A stretch of DNA of 64,000 nucleotides from Phenylobacterium hankyongense (GCF_003254505.1 NZ_QFYP01000001.1:3394001-3458000), one strand, 5' to 3'; positions 1 through 9,054 are shown, counted from the first letter of the stretch. Notes: generated by a model not told the origin, from the letters alone. Numbers and translations: made by a program.

Positions 1-113
1 GGCTGGTGCTCACCGCCGGCCGTGGCTGGGAGGACATGCTGCTGGGCGAGCAGACCGCCAAGCGCGCCCAGACCCTGGCCTCGGCGCTGAAGCTGAAACT
101 GGAGCTCGGCTGA
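1..113 (+). CDS. 3' end of an unidentified gene
   Basis: An open frame enters from the left edge and stops with TGA at 111-113, giving about 36 C-terminal residues that end in LKLKLELG. The stop lies 4 bases before the next start at 118, so the two genes are probably co-transcribed. Too little is visible to name a family. The codon bias matches neighbouring genes, which supports it being real coding sequence. Confidence 0.55.
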   Translation, partial: LVLTAGRGWEDMLLGEQTAKRAQTLASALKLKLELG

Positions 114-117
114 GCGC

Positions 118-1104
118 ATGCAGATCCTGATGACCCAATCCGGCTACGACCGGATCCGCGACCGGCTGGCGCCGCTGGCCGCCGGCCACCAGATCGTCAC
201 CGTGTCTGCCAACGACGTCTTCGAGATGGACGGTCGGCCGGTCGATCCGGAGGCGGTCAACCCGGAGGTCGTCTGGCTCAGCCTCGACAGCCGCGCCTCC
301 GGCCTGTTCCGGACGCTTGCCGTGCGCCTGCTGAAGAGCCCGGCCACGCGCTGGACCCAGGTGTTCAGCGCCGGCCTCGACGATCCGTCCTTCCAGAAAT
401 TCATGGCCAAGGGCGTACGGATCTCCAAGAGCAGCTCCCAGGCCGTGCCCATCGCCGAGTACGTGGTCGGCCACGCCGTCAGCCTGCTGGTCCCCATCGA
501 GGCCCAGCGCGACGCCCAGGCGGCGCATGAATGGCGCCACACGCCGTGGCGCGAGGTCGGCCACACCCGCTGGCTGCTGGTCGGCTACGGCTCCATCGGC
601 CGTGAGATCGCCCGACGCATCAAGCCGTTCGGCGTCGACCTGACCGTCGTCCGACGCTCGAAGACGGAGACCGAGCTCGCGGACCGGGTGGTGACCCAGG
701 CGGAGCTACCTGCCGTGCTGCCGGAGGCGGATGTGGTGGTGCTGGCCTGCCCGCTCACCGACGAGACCCGCGGCATGGCCGACCCGGCCTTCTTCGCGGC
801 CATGAAGCCGGGCGCCATGCTGATCAATATCGGCCGCGGCGCCCTGGTGGACGAGGACGCCCTGCGCGCCGGCCTCGACCGCGACCAGCCGGGACGGGCG
901 GTGCTCGACGTCTTCGCCACCGAGCCGCTGCCGGCCGACAGCTGGTTCTGGGATCACCCCAAGGTGCGGGTCAGCGCCCATACCTCCAACGCCGGCGACG
1001 GCAACGTCGGCCGCGGGGACGCCCTGTTCCTGGAGAACCTGCGGCGCTACCTGGCCGGCGAGGCGCTGCTCAACGAAGCGCAGCCGCGCGAGGTCGGGCT
1101 GTGA
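118..1104 (+). CDS. D-isomer-specific 2-hydroxyacid dehydrogenase family protein
   Basis: The 328-aa product has the family layout of a flavodoxin-like substrate domain split around a Rossmann NAD(P)-binding domain. The dinucleotide fold motif VGYGSIG lies near residue 155. It is followed by the strand and loop ADVVVLACPLTDETR, then INIGRGALVDEDAL with the substrate-binding Arg. Further on come DVFATEPLP with the catalytic-dyad Glu and SAHTSN with the catalytic His. The length is normal for the family. Members reduce 2-keto acids or oxidise D-2-hydroxy acids with NAD(P)H; the substrate cannot be told here. The ATG at 118 follows the previous stop by 4 bases, so it is likely the last gene of an operon that starts outside the window. 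Confidence 0.85.
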   Translation: MQILMTQSGYDRIRDRLAPLAAGHQIVTVSANDVFEMDGRPVDPEAVNPEVVWLSLDSRASGLFRTLAVRLLKSPATRWTQVFSAGLDDPSFQKFMAKGVRISKSSSQAVPIAEYVVGHAVSLLVPIEAQRDAQAAHEWRHTPWREVGHTRWLLVGYGSIGREIARRIKPFGVDLTVVRRSKTETELADRVVTQAELPAVLPEADVVVLACPLTDETRGMADPAFFAAMKPGAMLINIGRGALVDEDALRAGLDRDQPGRAVLDVFATEPLPADSWFWDHPKVRVSAHTSNAGDGNVGRGDALFLENLRRYLAGEALLNEAQPREVGL

Positions 1105-1120
1105 GCGAGCGCCCATAGCA

Positions 1121-1159
1121 AGAGGGCGGCGCCCCAGGAGACCCGGAACACCGCCCTCT
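1121..1159 (+). terminator. hairpin after the dehydrogenase gene
   Basis: AGAGGGCGG at 1121-1129 is perfectly complementary to CCGCCCTCT at 1151-1159, with a 21-base loop. It begins 17 bases after the dehydrogenase stop. No T-run follows, so it may stabilise the 3' end rather than terminate. Confidence 0.4.
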
Positions 1160-1229
1160 GAACCAGATCCGTTGGGGGACCTGAGCGTTCAAGGTCGCGG
1201 GAGAGATCAGCTCCGCGGGTCGCCCCGCT

Positions 1230-1438
1230 CGGCCTCAGCTCGCCCCCGGTGTCCCTAAGATCGGAGAGACCCAGGTCGCCCCGCATCCCTCCAGTTTCAG
1301 GAACCTCCTGCCCGCTTGCCGCCCGGTCTCCCGGTCCGCCGCGCCGCAGTCCCTCTCGGCAAGTGGAGGTTCACGCCGATCCCGGATGGGCGCAAGCCGA
1401 CCGCGCCGCACGGCTGTGGGCGAACAGCGGTACGGCCG
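1230..1438 (+). ncRNA. candidate 6S-like structured RNA
   Basis: This lies in a 427-base gap without a convincing gene. Six or more short complementary segments are nested in order, as in a long rod. They are CGGCC 1230-1234/1434-1438, TCGCCC 1240-1245/1418-1423, GGTCG 1274-1278/1398-1402, CATCC 1284-1288/1384-1388, GAACCTC 1301-1307/1366-1372 and CTTGCC 1315-1320/1358-1363. An asymmetric unpaired bubble of about 11-12 bases per side sits at 1289-1300 and 1373-1383. A bubble inside a rod of this length is the 6S RNA design, in which RNA polymerase sigma-70 holoenzyme is sequestered. The 5' GGTGTCC and the ATCCCT before the bubble also resemble alphaproteobacterial 6S as I remember it. High GC makes chance pairing easy, and the strand is not certain. 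Other structured RNAs remain possible. Confidence 0.42.
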
Positions 1439-1531
1439 GTGGACAGGCTGTGCACAGGCGGGGGACGAGGGCGAAAAGCCGCGCGCGATCAAGGCGCGCG
1501 ACTTATCCTCAGGGAAGCGTTGGAGACCGGC

Positions 1532-2713
1532 TCAGCCGGCCGCGGCGGTCGCCTTCGGCGCGCGGCGGACCTCGACGACCCGCACGCGGGCGCCGTCCAG
1601 CACCAGGGCGAGCTCGCCCCGCTTGAGCCGCAGCGCGTCCTCGCCGAACGCCTCGCGCCGCCAGCCGGTCAGCGCCGGGGTGGCCGCCTCGTCGTCGTTG
1701 GCGATCAGCTCCAGGTCGGAGACGGTGGCGATCAGCTTGGAGGCCACGCCGGTTTCCTCGGCGCGCGCCTTCAGCAGCACCTTCAGCAGCTCGACCACGG
1801 CTCCGGCGGCCGGCGACGGGGCTTGCCGGTTGCGGTCGATCACCGGCGCGTAGCCCTCGGGATCCTTCAGCGCCTCGCGGATGGCGGCCAGCAGGTCCGG
1901 CCCGAACCGCGAGCCGGAGAAACCCTTGGGCACCGAGCGCAGCCGGTCCAGCGCCTCGGCGTCGGTGGGCGCCTGCGTGGCGACCTCGTCGATGGCCTCG
2001 TCCTTGAGGATGCGGCCGCGCGGCTGGTCACGCTGCTGGGCGGTGCGCTCGCGCCAGGCGGCGACGGCCTTGTAGACCGCCAGGTACTTGGCCGTGTGCT
2101 TGCGCGGCCGCAGCCGCTTCCAGGCGTTCTCCGGCTCCACGTCGTAGTTGGCCGGGGACGTCAGGTTGGTCATCTCGTCGGTGACCCAGCCGATCCGGCC
2201 CTCCTTCTCCAACCGCTGGCGCAGCATGGGGTAGAGTTCCGCCAGGTGGGTCACGTCGGCCAGCGCATAGGTGAGCTGGGCGTCGGACAGCGGCCGGCGC
2301 GCCCAGTCGGTGAACCGGCTGGACTTGTCGAGCTCGATCTTCAGCATCTGCCGGACCAGGGCGTCGTAGGCGATCTGCTCGCCGAAGCCCGCCGCCATGC
2401 CCGCCACCTGGGTGTCGAACAGCGGCACGGGCATGGCCTGCAGGTTGTTGAAGATCTCCACGTCCTGCCGGGCGGCGTGGAACACCTTCAGGATGCGCTG
2501 GTCACGCATCACCTCCAGGAACGGCTCCAGGTCCATGCCGTCCGCCAACGGATCGATCACCGCATGGGCGTTCGGGGCCGCGGCCTGGATCAGGCACAGC
2601 TTTGGCCAGTACGTGGTCTCGCGCATGAACTCGGTGTCCACAGCGACGAACGGCTGGCCTTTGAGTTTGTCGCAAAACACCGCCAGTTCCGCGGTGGTCG
2701 TAATCGGGATCAT
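1532..2713 (-). CDS. rnd: ribonuclease D
   Basis: The 393-aa product starts MIPITTTAEL and carries the DEDD exonuclease motif I as VAVDTEF near residue 25. Motif II follows around FHAARQDVEIF and motif III as LTYALADVTHL with the conserved Tyr, placing it in the DEDDy subclass. An HRDC-type helical region follows (about residues 215-300). The length fits the family. RNase D is a 3'-to-5' exoribonuclease that trims tRNA precursors and other stable RNAs in the cytoplasm. It is divergent from purM, with 82 bases between the two starts. Confidence 0.93.
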   Translation of the reverse strand: MIPITTTAELAVFCDKLKGQPFVAVDTEFMRETTYWPKLCLIQAAAPNAHAVIDPLADGMDLEPFLEVMRDQRILKVFHAARQDVEIFNNLQAMPVPLFDTQVAGMAAGFGEQIAYDALVRQMLKIELDKSSRFTDWARRPLSDAQLTYALADVTHLAELYPMLRQRLEKEGRIGWVTDEMTNLTSPANYDVEPENAWKRLRPRKHTAKYLAVYKAVAAWRERTAQQRDQPRGRILKDEAIDEVATQAPTDAEALDRLRSVPKGFSGSRFGPDLLAAIREALKDPEGYAPVIDRNRQAPSPAAGAVVELLKVLLKARAEETGVASKLIATVSDLELIANDDEAATPALTGWRREAFGEDALRLKRGELALVLDGARVRVVEVRRAPKATAAAG

Positions 2714-2795
2714 CGATTAGCTATAGCCCGGCGCCCGCCCGAGTCTGCAAGTCCGCGATGCGCACAAGATGCATTTCCTTTAAGGCGTCACCACA

Positions 2796-3821
2796 ATGTC
2801 CGAACGGCCGAACGGTCTCACCTACGCTCAAGCCGGCGTCGACATCGACGCCGGCGCCGCCCTCGTCGAGCGGATCAAGCCCCTGGCCAAGGCCACGCGG
2901 CGCCCCGGGGCGGAGGCCTCGCTGGGCGGTTTCGGGGCGCTGTTCGACCTCAAGGCCGCCGGCTATGCCGATCCCCTGCTGGTCACCACGACCGACGGGG
3001 TGGGCACCAAGCTGAAGGTGGCCATCGAGACCGGCATCCACGACACGGTCGGCATCGACCTGGTGGCCATGTGCGTCAACGACCTGCTGGCCCAGGGCGC
3101 CGAGCCGTTGATGTTCCTAGACTATTTCGCCACCGGCAAGCTCGACGTGGAGGCCGCCGCCACCGTGGTGGCCGGCATCGCCGAGGGCTGCCGGCAGGCC
3201 AACTGCGCCCTGGTGGGCGGCGAGACCGCCGAGATGCCGGGCATGTACGCCGAGGGCGACTACGACATGGCGGGCTTCTGCGTCGGGGCCGTCGATCGCG
3301 ACAAGGTGCTGCCGCGGATGGGCGACCAGAAGCCCGGCGACCTGCTGATCGGCCTGGCCTCCTCCGGCCCGCATTCCAACGGCTATTCGCTCGTCCGCCG
3401 CATCGTCGAGCGCTCGGGCCTCGCCTGGGACGCTCCGGCGCCGTTCGAGGCCGGCAAGACCCTGGCCCAGGCCCTGCTCGCGCCGACGAAGATCTACGTG
3501 AAGACCGTGCTGCCGCACCTGAAGGCCGGCCGAATCGAGGGCCTGGCCCACATCACCGGCGGCGGCCTGATCGAAAATCCGCCCCGCGCCATCGCCGAGG
3601 GCCTGGTCCCGCGCTTCGACTGGAACGCCTGGGCCCTGCCGCCGGTGTTCGCCTGGCTGCAGGAGGTGGGCGGCGTATCCGACCACGAGCTTCGCCGCAC
3701 CTTCAACTGCGGCGTCGGCCTGATGCTGATCGTCGACCCGCACCAGCTGCCCGACGTGCTGGAAGGCCTGGCCCGCGCCGAGGAAGACGCCTTCGTGATC
3801 GGCGAACTGGCGGCGGCCTAG
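2796..3821 (+). CDS. purM: phosphoribosylformylglycinamidine cyclo-ligase (AIR synthetase)
   Basis: This 341-aa enzyme closes the imidazole ring of 5-aminoimidazole ribonucleotide from FGAM with ATP, the fifth step of purine synthesis. Family hallmarks are seen: [12 protein letters not shown] at the N-terminus, LGGFGALFD, the [10 protein letters not shown] loop, [11 protein letters not shown] and the C-terminal [11 protein letters not shown]. The start at 2796 puts [14 protein letters not shown] in the expected position. In many proteobacteria purN follows directly; here the next gene is convergent and overlaps the purM end by 4 bases, so purN must lie elsewhere. Confidence 0.96.
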   Translation: MSERPNGLTYAQAGVDIDAGAALVERIKPLAKATRRPGAEASLGGFGALFDLKAAGYADPLLVTTTDGVGTKLKVAIETGIHDTVGIDLVAMCVNDLLAQGAEPLMFLDYFATGKLDVEAAATVVAGIAEGCRQANCALVGGETAEMPGMYAEGDYDMAGFCVGAVDRDKVLPRMGDQKPGDLLIGLASSGPHSNGYSLVRRIVERSGLAWDAPAPFEAGKTLAQALLAPTKIYVKTVLPHLKAGRIEGLAHITGGGLIENPPRAIAEGLVPRFDWNAWALPPVFAWLQEVGGVSDHELRRTFNCGVGLMLIVDPHQLPDVLEGLARAEEDAFVIGELAAA

Positions 3822-4873
3822 CGTAGCGCCGCGTTGATCGCCGCCAGCGCCGCCGAGCCCGGCACCAGATCGGCCTGGCCGAGCTGGTTCAGCGGCGTGT
3901 CCACCGTCTCCAGGCTGTCGTGCAGGTCGCCGCTGTCGGGGTCGATGTAGAGCAGGCCGGTGACCACCTGCCCCCGCGCCTGCCGGGCCTGGAGGTAGCC
4001 CAGCGCCTGGGCGCGGTTGTTCGGATTGTAGAGCTCGGCCAGCTTGTGCAGCGACAGCACGCTCCCGTCGTGCTGGGCGACCTTCACCGTCTCGCCGGGC
4101 GCATAGTCCACGCTGATCGGCCCGCGCGGCGGTATCACGTCCAGCCGGTTCACCGCCTCGTTGTGCTCGCGCACATAGTCGAAGCTCTTGGTCGAGCCCT
4201 GGTGGTTGTTGAACTGCACGCAGGGGCTGATGCAGTCGATGAAGGCCGCGCCCTTGTGCATCAGCCCGGCCTTGATCAGTGGCACGAGCTGGGCCTTGTC
4301 GCCGGAGAACGAGCGGGCGACGTAGGTGGCGCCCAGCTGCAGGGCCATGCCCACCAGGTCGATGCCGGCGTCGTGGTTGACCACGCCGCGCTTGGACTTC
4401 GAGCCCTTGTCGGAGGTGGCCGAGAACTGGCCCTTGGTCAGGCCGTACACGCCGTTGTTCTCGACGATGTAGAGCATGTTGACGCCGCGCCGCACGGCGT
4501 GGGCGAACTGGCCGAGGCCGATCGAGGCGCTGTCGCCGTCCCCGGAGACGCCCAGGTAGATCAGGTCCTTGTTGGCGAGGTTGGCGCCGGTCAGCACCGA
4601 GGGCATCCGCCCGTGGACGGTGTTGAAGCCGTGGCTGGCGCCCAGGAAATAGTCCGGCGTCTTCGACGAGCAGCCGATCCCCGACAGCTTGGCGATCCGG
4701 TGCGGCGGCAGGTCCAGCTCGAAACAGGCCTGGATGATCGCCGAGGAGATGGAGTCGTGGCCGCAGCCGGCGCAGAGCGTCGAGACCGAGCCCTCGTAGT
4801 CCCGCCGCGTGAAGCCCAGGCTGTTCTCGGCCAGCAGCGGGTGATGCAGCTGGGGCTTGGTGATGTAGGTCAT
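3818..4873 (-). CDS. korB: 2-oxoacid:ferredoxin oxidoreductase, beta subunit (KorB type)
   Basis: The 351-aa subunit binds thiamine diphosphate and a [4Fe-4S] cluster. The cluster ligands appear as C34 and C37 (CAGCGH), C68 (GIGCSS) and C218 (SPCVQF). The ThDP/Mg motif is GDGD at 111-114 with the NNGVYG segment at 139-144. The set matches 2-oxoglutarate/pyruvate:ferredoxin oxidoreductases, which oxidatively decarboxylate 2-oxoacids to acyl-CoA with reduced ferredoxin. Its ATG overlaps the stop of the alpha-subunit gene (ATGA at 4870-4873), so translation is coupled. Substrate choice (2-oxoglutarate, pyruvate or branched-chain) is not decided by what I see; the KorAB-like layout favours 2-oxoglutarate. 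Confidence 0.88.
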   Translation of the reverse strand: MTYITKPQLHHPLLAENSLGFTRRDYEGSVSTLCAGCGHDSISSAIIQACFELDLPPHRIAKLSGIGCSSKTPDYFLGASHGFNTVHGRMPSVLTGANLANKDLIYLGVSGDGDSASIGLGQFAHAVRRGVNMLYIVENNGVYGLTKGQFSATSDKGSKSKRGVVNHDAGIDLVGMALQLGATYVARSFSGDKAQLVPLIKAGLMHKGAAFIDCISPCVQFNNHQGSTKSFDYVREHNEAVNRLDVIPPRGPISVDYAPGETVKVAQHDGSVLSLHKLAELYNPNNRAQALGYLQARQARGQVVTGLLYIDPDSGDLHDSLETVDTPLNQLGQADLVPGSAALAAINAALR

Positions 4874-6696
4874 TCCGCGGCCTCGATCTGCGCCATGGCC
4901 ATCAGCTGGGCGATCTGTCCGGCGATGAACCGGGCGGTGATCGGCGTGCCGTCGTAGTGCAGCACCGGCACGAGCTTGGCCGGGTCGACGCCGCCCTCGT
5001 TCATCAGCAGGGTCCGCAACTGGCCGTCGCGGTTCTGCTCGACCACGAACACCCGCTCGTGGCCGGCGACGAAGGCCATCACCTCGTTGGAGAACGGGAA
5101 GCCGCGCAGACGCAGCGCATCGACGTGCCGCCCCTGCCCTTCCAGCGCCTCCAGGGCCTCGTGCATGGCCGGCGTGGTGGAGCCGAAGTAGATCACCCCG
5201 TCAGGGGTCTTGCGCCTGGCCTTGCGCTCGATCGGCGGCGGGATCAGCGCCTTGGCGGTCTCGAACTTGCGCAGCAGCCTTTGCATGTTGTCGACGTAGA
5301 CCGCGCCCTCCTCGGAGTAGCGCGCATAGGGGTTCCGCGAGGTGCCGCGGGTGAAGTAGCCGCCGCGGGACGGGTGCACGCCGGGATAGGTGCGGTACGG
5401 GATCCCGTCGCCGTCCACGTCGAGGTAGCGGCCGAAGTCCTTGCCGGCCTCCAGCTCATCGTGGGTCATCACCTTGCCGCGGTCGAGCGCGCGGGCGTCG
5501 TCCCAGGCGAAGGGCTTGGTCAGCCACTCGTTCATGCCGATGTCGAGATCGAGCATGACGAAGACGGTGGTCTGCAGCCGGTCCGCCAGGTCGAAGGCCA
5601 GCGCGCCCATCTCGAAGCATTCGCCGGGATCGGCCGGCAGCAGCATCGGGTGCTTGGTGTCGCCGTGGCTGGCGTAGGCGGCGCCGATCAGGTCGGCCTG
5701 CTGGGTGCGCGTCGGCATGCCGGTGGACGGCCCGCCCCGCTGCACGTCGAAGATCACCGCCGGGATCTCGGCGAAATAGGACAGGCCGATGAACTCGGTC
5801 ATCAGCGAGACCCCCGGCCCGGAGGTGCAGGTGAAGGCCCGCGCGCCGTTCCAGCCGGCGCCCACCACGATGCCGATGGAGGCGATCTCGTCCTCCGCCT
5901 GGACGATGGCGTAGCGGGCCTTGCCGTCGGGATCGGTGCGCAGGTCCTCGCAGTAGCCGGTGAAGGCCTCGGCCAGCGAGGTGGAGGGCGTGATCGGGTA
6001 CCAGGCGCAGACCGTGGCCCCGCCGTAGACCGCGCCGAGCGCGGCGGCGGAGTTGCCCTCCACGTAGATGCGGTCGCCCACCGCGTCGGCGCGGCGCACC
6101 TGCAGGCGCAGCGGCTCCAGGTTCTCGGTGACGTAGTCGTGGCCCATGTGCAGGGCCGCTACGTTGGCGGCGATCAGCTTGGCGCGGCCCTCGAACTGCT
6201 CGCCCAGTAGCTGTTCGATCACCGCCAGATCGATCCCCAGCAGCGCCGCCAGCGCGCCAACGTAGACGATGTTCTTGAACAGCTGCCGCTCCCGCGGGAG
6301 CTGGTAGGCGGCGTTGCACATGGCGGTCAGCGGCACGCCAATGACGGTGATGTCGTTGCGGAATTTCGCCGCCGGCAGCGGCTTGGTGCAGTCGTAGAAC
6401 AGGTAGCCGCCGGCCTCGATCTCGGCGACGTCCTTGTCCCAGGTCTGCGGGTTCATGGCGACCATCAGGTCGACGCCGCCGCGCCGCCCCAGGTGGCCGG
6501 CCTCCGTCACCCGCACCTCGAACCAGGTCGGCAGGCCCTGGATGTTCGAGGGGAAGATGTTGCGCGCCGCCACCGGCACGCCCATCCGCAGGATCGACTT
6601 GGCGAACATGCCGTTGGCGCTGGCCGAGCCCGAGCCGTTCACGTTGGCGAACTTGACCACGAAGTCGTTCACGCGGGTCTTCACCGGCTCTGGCAT
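4870..6696 (-). CDS. korA: 2-oxoacid:acceptor oxidoreductase, fused gamma-alpha subunit (KorA type)
   Basis: The 608-aa product begins with a gamma domain (about residues 1-190) marked by VKFANVNGSGS and GLPTWFEVRV. The alpha, pyrimidine-binding domain follows (about 200-600), marked by EGNSAAALGAVYGG, CAWYPITPSTSLAEAF and a TSGPGVSLMTEF segment. This fused form occurs in two-subunit KorAB-type enzymes. I chose MPEPVKTRVNDF at 6696; an in-frame start at 6759 would add 21 residues lying wholly inside the upstream gene. With the chosen start the overlap with the flavoprotein gene is 16 bases. It works as a complex with the downstream beta subunit. Confidence 0.88.
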   Translation of the reverse strand: MPEPVKTRVNDFVVKFANVNGSGSASANGMFAKSILRMGVPVAARNIFPSNIQGLPTWFEVRVTEAGHLGRRGGVDLMVAMNPQTWDKDVAEIEAGGYLFYDCTKPLPAAKFRNDITVIGVPLTAMCNAAYQLPRERQLFKNIVYVGALAALLGIDLAVIEQLLGEQFEGRAKLIAANVAALHMGHDYVTENLEPLRLQVRRADAVGDRIYVEGNSAAALGAVYGGATVCAWYPITPSTSLAEAFTGYCEDLRTDPDGKARYAIVQAEDEIASIGIVVGAGWNGARAFTCTSGPGVSLMTEFIGLSYFAEIPAVIFDVQRGGPSTGMPTRTQQADLIGAAYASHGDTKHPMLLPADPGECFEMGALAFDLADRLQTTVFVMLDLDIGMNEWLTKPFAWDDARALDRGKVMTHDELEAGKDFGRYLDVDGDGIPYRTYPGVHPSRGGYFTRGTSRNPYARYSEEGAVYVDNMQRLLRKFETAKALIPPPIERKARRKTPDGVIYFGSTTPAMHEALEALEGQGRHVDALRLRGFPFSNEVMAFVAGHERVFVVEQNRDGQLRTLLMNEGGVDPAKLVPVLHYDGTPITARFIAGQIAQLMAMAQIEAAE

Positions 6697-8468
6697 GCGT
6701 GCCCCGCGTGCGTGATCTCGAGCATGAACTTCTGCATGTCCCAGGCCCCCGTCGGACACCGCTCGGCGCAGAGGCCGCAGTGCAGGCAGACGTCCTCATC
6801 CTTCACCATCACCCGCCCGGTCGGCAGCGAGCCGGAGACGTAGAGCGCCTGGTCGAGGTGCGGCGCGGGCGCCTTCAGCCGGGTGCGGAGGTCCTCTTCG
6901 TCGCCGTTATCGGTGAAGGTGATGCAGTCCACCGGGCAGATGTCGACGCAGGCGTCGCACTCGATGCACAGCGGATCGGCGAACACCGTCTGGATGTCGC
7001 AGTTCAGGCAGCGCTGGGCCTCGCGGAAGCCGAGCTCGCGGTCGAAGCCCAGCTCCACCTCCAGCCGCACGTCCTTCAGGGCGGTGGCCTTGTCGCGCAG
7101 CGGCACCCGGTAGCGGCGGTCATTGGCGACGTCGTTGTCGTAGCTCCACTCGTGGATGCCCATCTTCTGGCTGACCAGCGAGGTGCCCGGCGGCGGCCGG
7201 TCGGCGACGTCCAGCCCCTGGCAGAACTGGTCGATGGAAACCGCCGCGTCGTGGCCGTGCGCCACCGCCCAGATGATGTTCTTCGGCCCGAAGGCCGCGT
7301 CGCCGCCGAAGAAGACGTTCGGCAGGCTCGACTGCATGGTCACGGTGTCGACGACGGGCATGCCCCATTCGTCGAAGGTCAGGCCGACGTCGCGCTCGAT
7401 CCACGGGAAGGCGTTCTCCTGGCCCACCGCCACCAGCACGTCGTCGCATGGGTAGTGCTCGTCCGGCGCGCCGGAGGCCACGAGCCGGCGGCGGCCCTGG
7501 TCGTCGTATTGCGCTTCCACGACCTCGAACAGCACGCCGCTCAGCCGTCCGCCCTCGTGGGTGAAGGCCTTCGGAACCCGGAAGTTGATGATCGGGATGT
7601 CCTCGTGGATCGCGTCCTCCTTCTCCCAGGAGGACGCCTTCATCTCCTCGAAGCCGGAGCGGACGATCACCTTGACGTCCTCGCCGCCCAGCCGGCGCGA
7701 GGTGCGGCAGCAGTCCATGGCGGTGTTGCCGCCGCCCAGCACGATGACCCGGCGGCCGATCTTCCCGATGTGGCCGAAGGAGACCGACGACAGCCAGTCG
7801 ATGCCGATGTGGATATTGGCGCGACCCTCCTCGCGGCCCGGCAGGTCGAGGTCCCGGCCGCGCGGCGCGCCGGAGCCCACGAAGATGGCGTCATAACCCT
7901 CGGCGAGCAGGCCCTTGAGGCTGTCGATCCTCTGGCCGAGCCGCAGCTCCATGCCCAGGCCGGTGATGTAGCCGACCTCCTCGTCGATCACCTCTTCCGG
8001 CAGGCGGAAGCGGGGGATCTGGCTGCGGATCATGCCGCCGGCCTTGGCGTCGCCGTCGTAGAGCACCAGTTCGTAGCCCAGCGGCGCGAGGTCCCGCGCC
8101 ACGGTGAGCGAGGCCGGGCCCGCTCCCACCAGGGCGACGCGCTTGCCGTTCTTCCGGGCGGCCGGCGGCGGCAGACGGGCGGTGATGTCGTCCTTGTTGT
8201 CGGCGGCGACCCGCTTCAGCCGGCAGATCGCCACCGGCTCGTCCTCGACGCGACCGCGGCGGCAGGCCGGTTCGCACGGCCGGTCGCAGGTCCGCCCGAG
8301 GATGCCGGGGAAGACGTTGGAGTCCCAGTTGATCATATAGGCGTCGGAGTAGCGGCCCTCCGCGATCAGGCGGATGTACTCCGGAACCGGCGTGTGCGCC
8401 GGGCAAGCCCACTGACAATCCACGACCTTATGAAAGTAGTCGGGGCCTTCGGTACTGGTGCGCTGCAA
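6681..8468 (-). CDS. NAD(P)-binding FAD oxidoreductase with C-terminal 2[4Fe-4S] domain (glutamate-synthase small-subunit type)
   Basis: The 595-aa protein has an N-terminal Cys-rich helical Fe-S domain (CQWACPAHTPVPEY, CDRPCEPACRRG). An FAD-binding motif, VALVGAGPASL, lies near residue 112 and an NAD(P) motif, VIVLGGGNTAMD, near residue 240. A C-terminal ferredoxin region carries CIECDACVDICPVDC and CLHCGLCAERCPTG. This is the GltD/NfnB-like architecture that moves electrons between NAD(P)H and ferredoxin. As first gene of an operon with the KorAB-type subunits, it probably links 2-oxoacid oxidation to NAD(P) reduction or supplies the ferredoxin function. That link is inferred from context. 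Confidence 0.85.
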   Translation of the reverse strand: MQRTSTEGPDYFHKVVDCQWACPAHTPVPEYIRLIAEGRYSDAYMINWDSNVFPGILGRTCDRPCEPACRRGRVEDEPVAICRLKRVAADNKDDITARLPPPAARKNGKRVALVGAGPASLTVARDLAPLGYELVLYDGDAKAGGMIRSQIPRFRLPEEVIDEEVGYITGLGMELRLGQRIDSLKGLLAEGYDAIFVGSGAPRGRDLDLPGREEGRANIHIGIDWLSSVSFGHIGKIGRRVIVLGGGNTAMDCCRTSRRLGGEDVKVIVRSGFEEMKASSWEKEDAIHEDIPIINFRVPKAFTHEGGRLSGVLFEVVEAQYDDQGRRRLVASGAPDEHYPCDDVLVAVGQENAFPWIERDVGLTFDEWGMPVVDTVTMQSSLPNVFFGGDAAFGPKNIIWAVAHGHDAAVSIDQFCQGLDVADRPPPGTSLVSQKMGIHEWSYDNDVANDRRYRVPLRDKATALKDVRLEVELGFDRELGFREAQRCLNCDIQTVFADPLCIECDACVDICPVDCITFTDNGDEEDLRTRLKAPAPHLDQALYVSGSLPTGRVMVKDEDVCLHCGLCAERCPTGAWDMQKFMLEITHAGHACQSR

Positions 8469-8778
8469 AACGGCTTCCTTCCCGACACGCTCTCCTCCCG
8501 GGGCGGCGAAGGCGAACTCGGCGAAGCGCAGAGTGGGCCCGCCGTCACGACGCGGCGTCCAGCTAGGAGGTTACGTCCCGATTGTGGTCGAAGCCAAGCC
8601 GGTTTCTGACCGCTGCTTGCCGATTTCTCGACCTTCACCTCCGAACACTCCCGGCGGCGCGGCGACGACCGCGGTCAAGCGAACGTGACAGCAGCGTCAG
8701 CGTTTCTGCCGCCCGGCCGAAACGGTAAATGATAGCTTAACTTCGGGAGCCCCCGCCGGGGGCGAGGGAGAACTGACG
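8469..8778. other. intergenic region upstream of two divergent genes
   Basis: These 310 bases hold no gene I can support. They should contain the promoter of the leftward oxidoreductase operon and that of the rightward 59-aa gene. A perfect hairpin GCCCCC-GCC-GGGGGC at 8749-8763 sits directly before the GAGGGAG ribosome-binding site of the small gene and could mask it. Confidence 0.4.
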
Positions 8779-8958
8779 ATGAGTGGTCCGAGCGACGCCA
8801 TTCCTGTGCCCGCGTCCCCCCTACTCCAGGCCGAGCCGCGGGTTGCGGAAGGCCTGTTCGAGGAGCAAGCCGACAGCGATCGGGTCTTCCAGGAGATCAA
8901 CGCCCGCCGCGCCCTGGTGGAACGCCCCGAACTGCTGCGCGGCCTGCGCGGGCTCTAG
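8779..8958 (+). CDS. small hypothetical protein, 59 aa
   Basis: The frame runs ATG 8779 to TAG 8956-8958 and encodes a 59-aa protein starting MSGPSDAIPVPAS and ending LLRGLRGL. A good Shine-Dalgarno, GAGGGAG, lies 8-9 bases upstream. The C-terminal half is rich in charged residues and Leu and likely helical (QEINARRALVERPELL). There is no signal peptide or membrane segment. It is followed closely by a strong hairpin terminator. I do not recognise a family; the RBS, codon bias and flanking terminator support it as a real gene. Confidence 0.6.
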   Translation: MSGPSDAIPVPASPLLQAEPRVAEGLFEEQADSDRVFQEINARRALVERPELLRGLRGL

Positions 8959-8978
8959 GGCCCGGCCCACAGCAAGAA

Positions 8979-9002
8979 AGCCCCGGACCTGCGTCCGGGG
9001 CT
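8979..9002 (-). terminator. bidirectional terminator between the 59-aa gene and tig
   Basis: AGCCCCGGAC (8979-8988) pairs perfectly with GTCCGGGGCT (8993-9002) across a 4-base loop. On the minus strand the stem is followed by TTTCTT, giving a standard rho-independent terminator for tig. It also ends the short plus-strand gene. Confidence 0.85.
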
Positions 9003-9054
9003 CCTCGTACTCGTCAATTCTCGTGCGGCGCCCGCGGAGCGGGCTTGCGGCTGA

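Noticed and set aside
1316..3826. 836-codon plus-strand frame across rnd and purM
   Set aside because: It is a shadow of rnd (antisense) and purM (wrong frame); there is no domain and no RBS.
6699..8609. 636-codon plus-strand frame antisense to the Fe-S flavoprotein
   Set aside because: The sense frame has FAD, NAD(P) and ferredoxin motifs; the antisense product has none.
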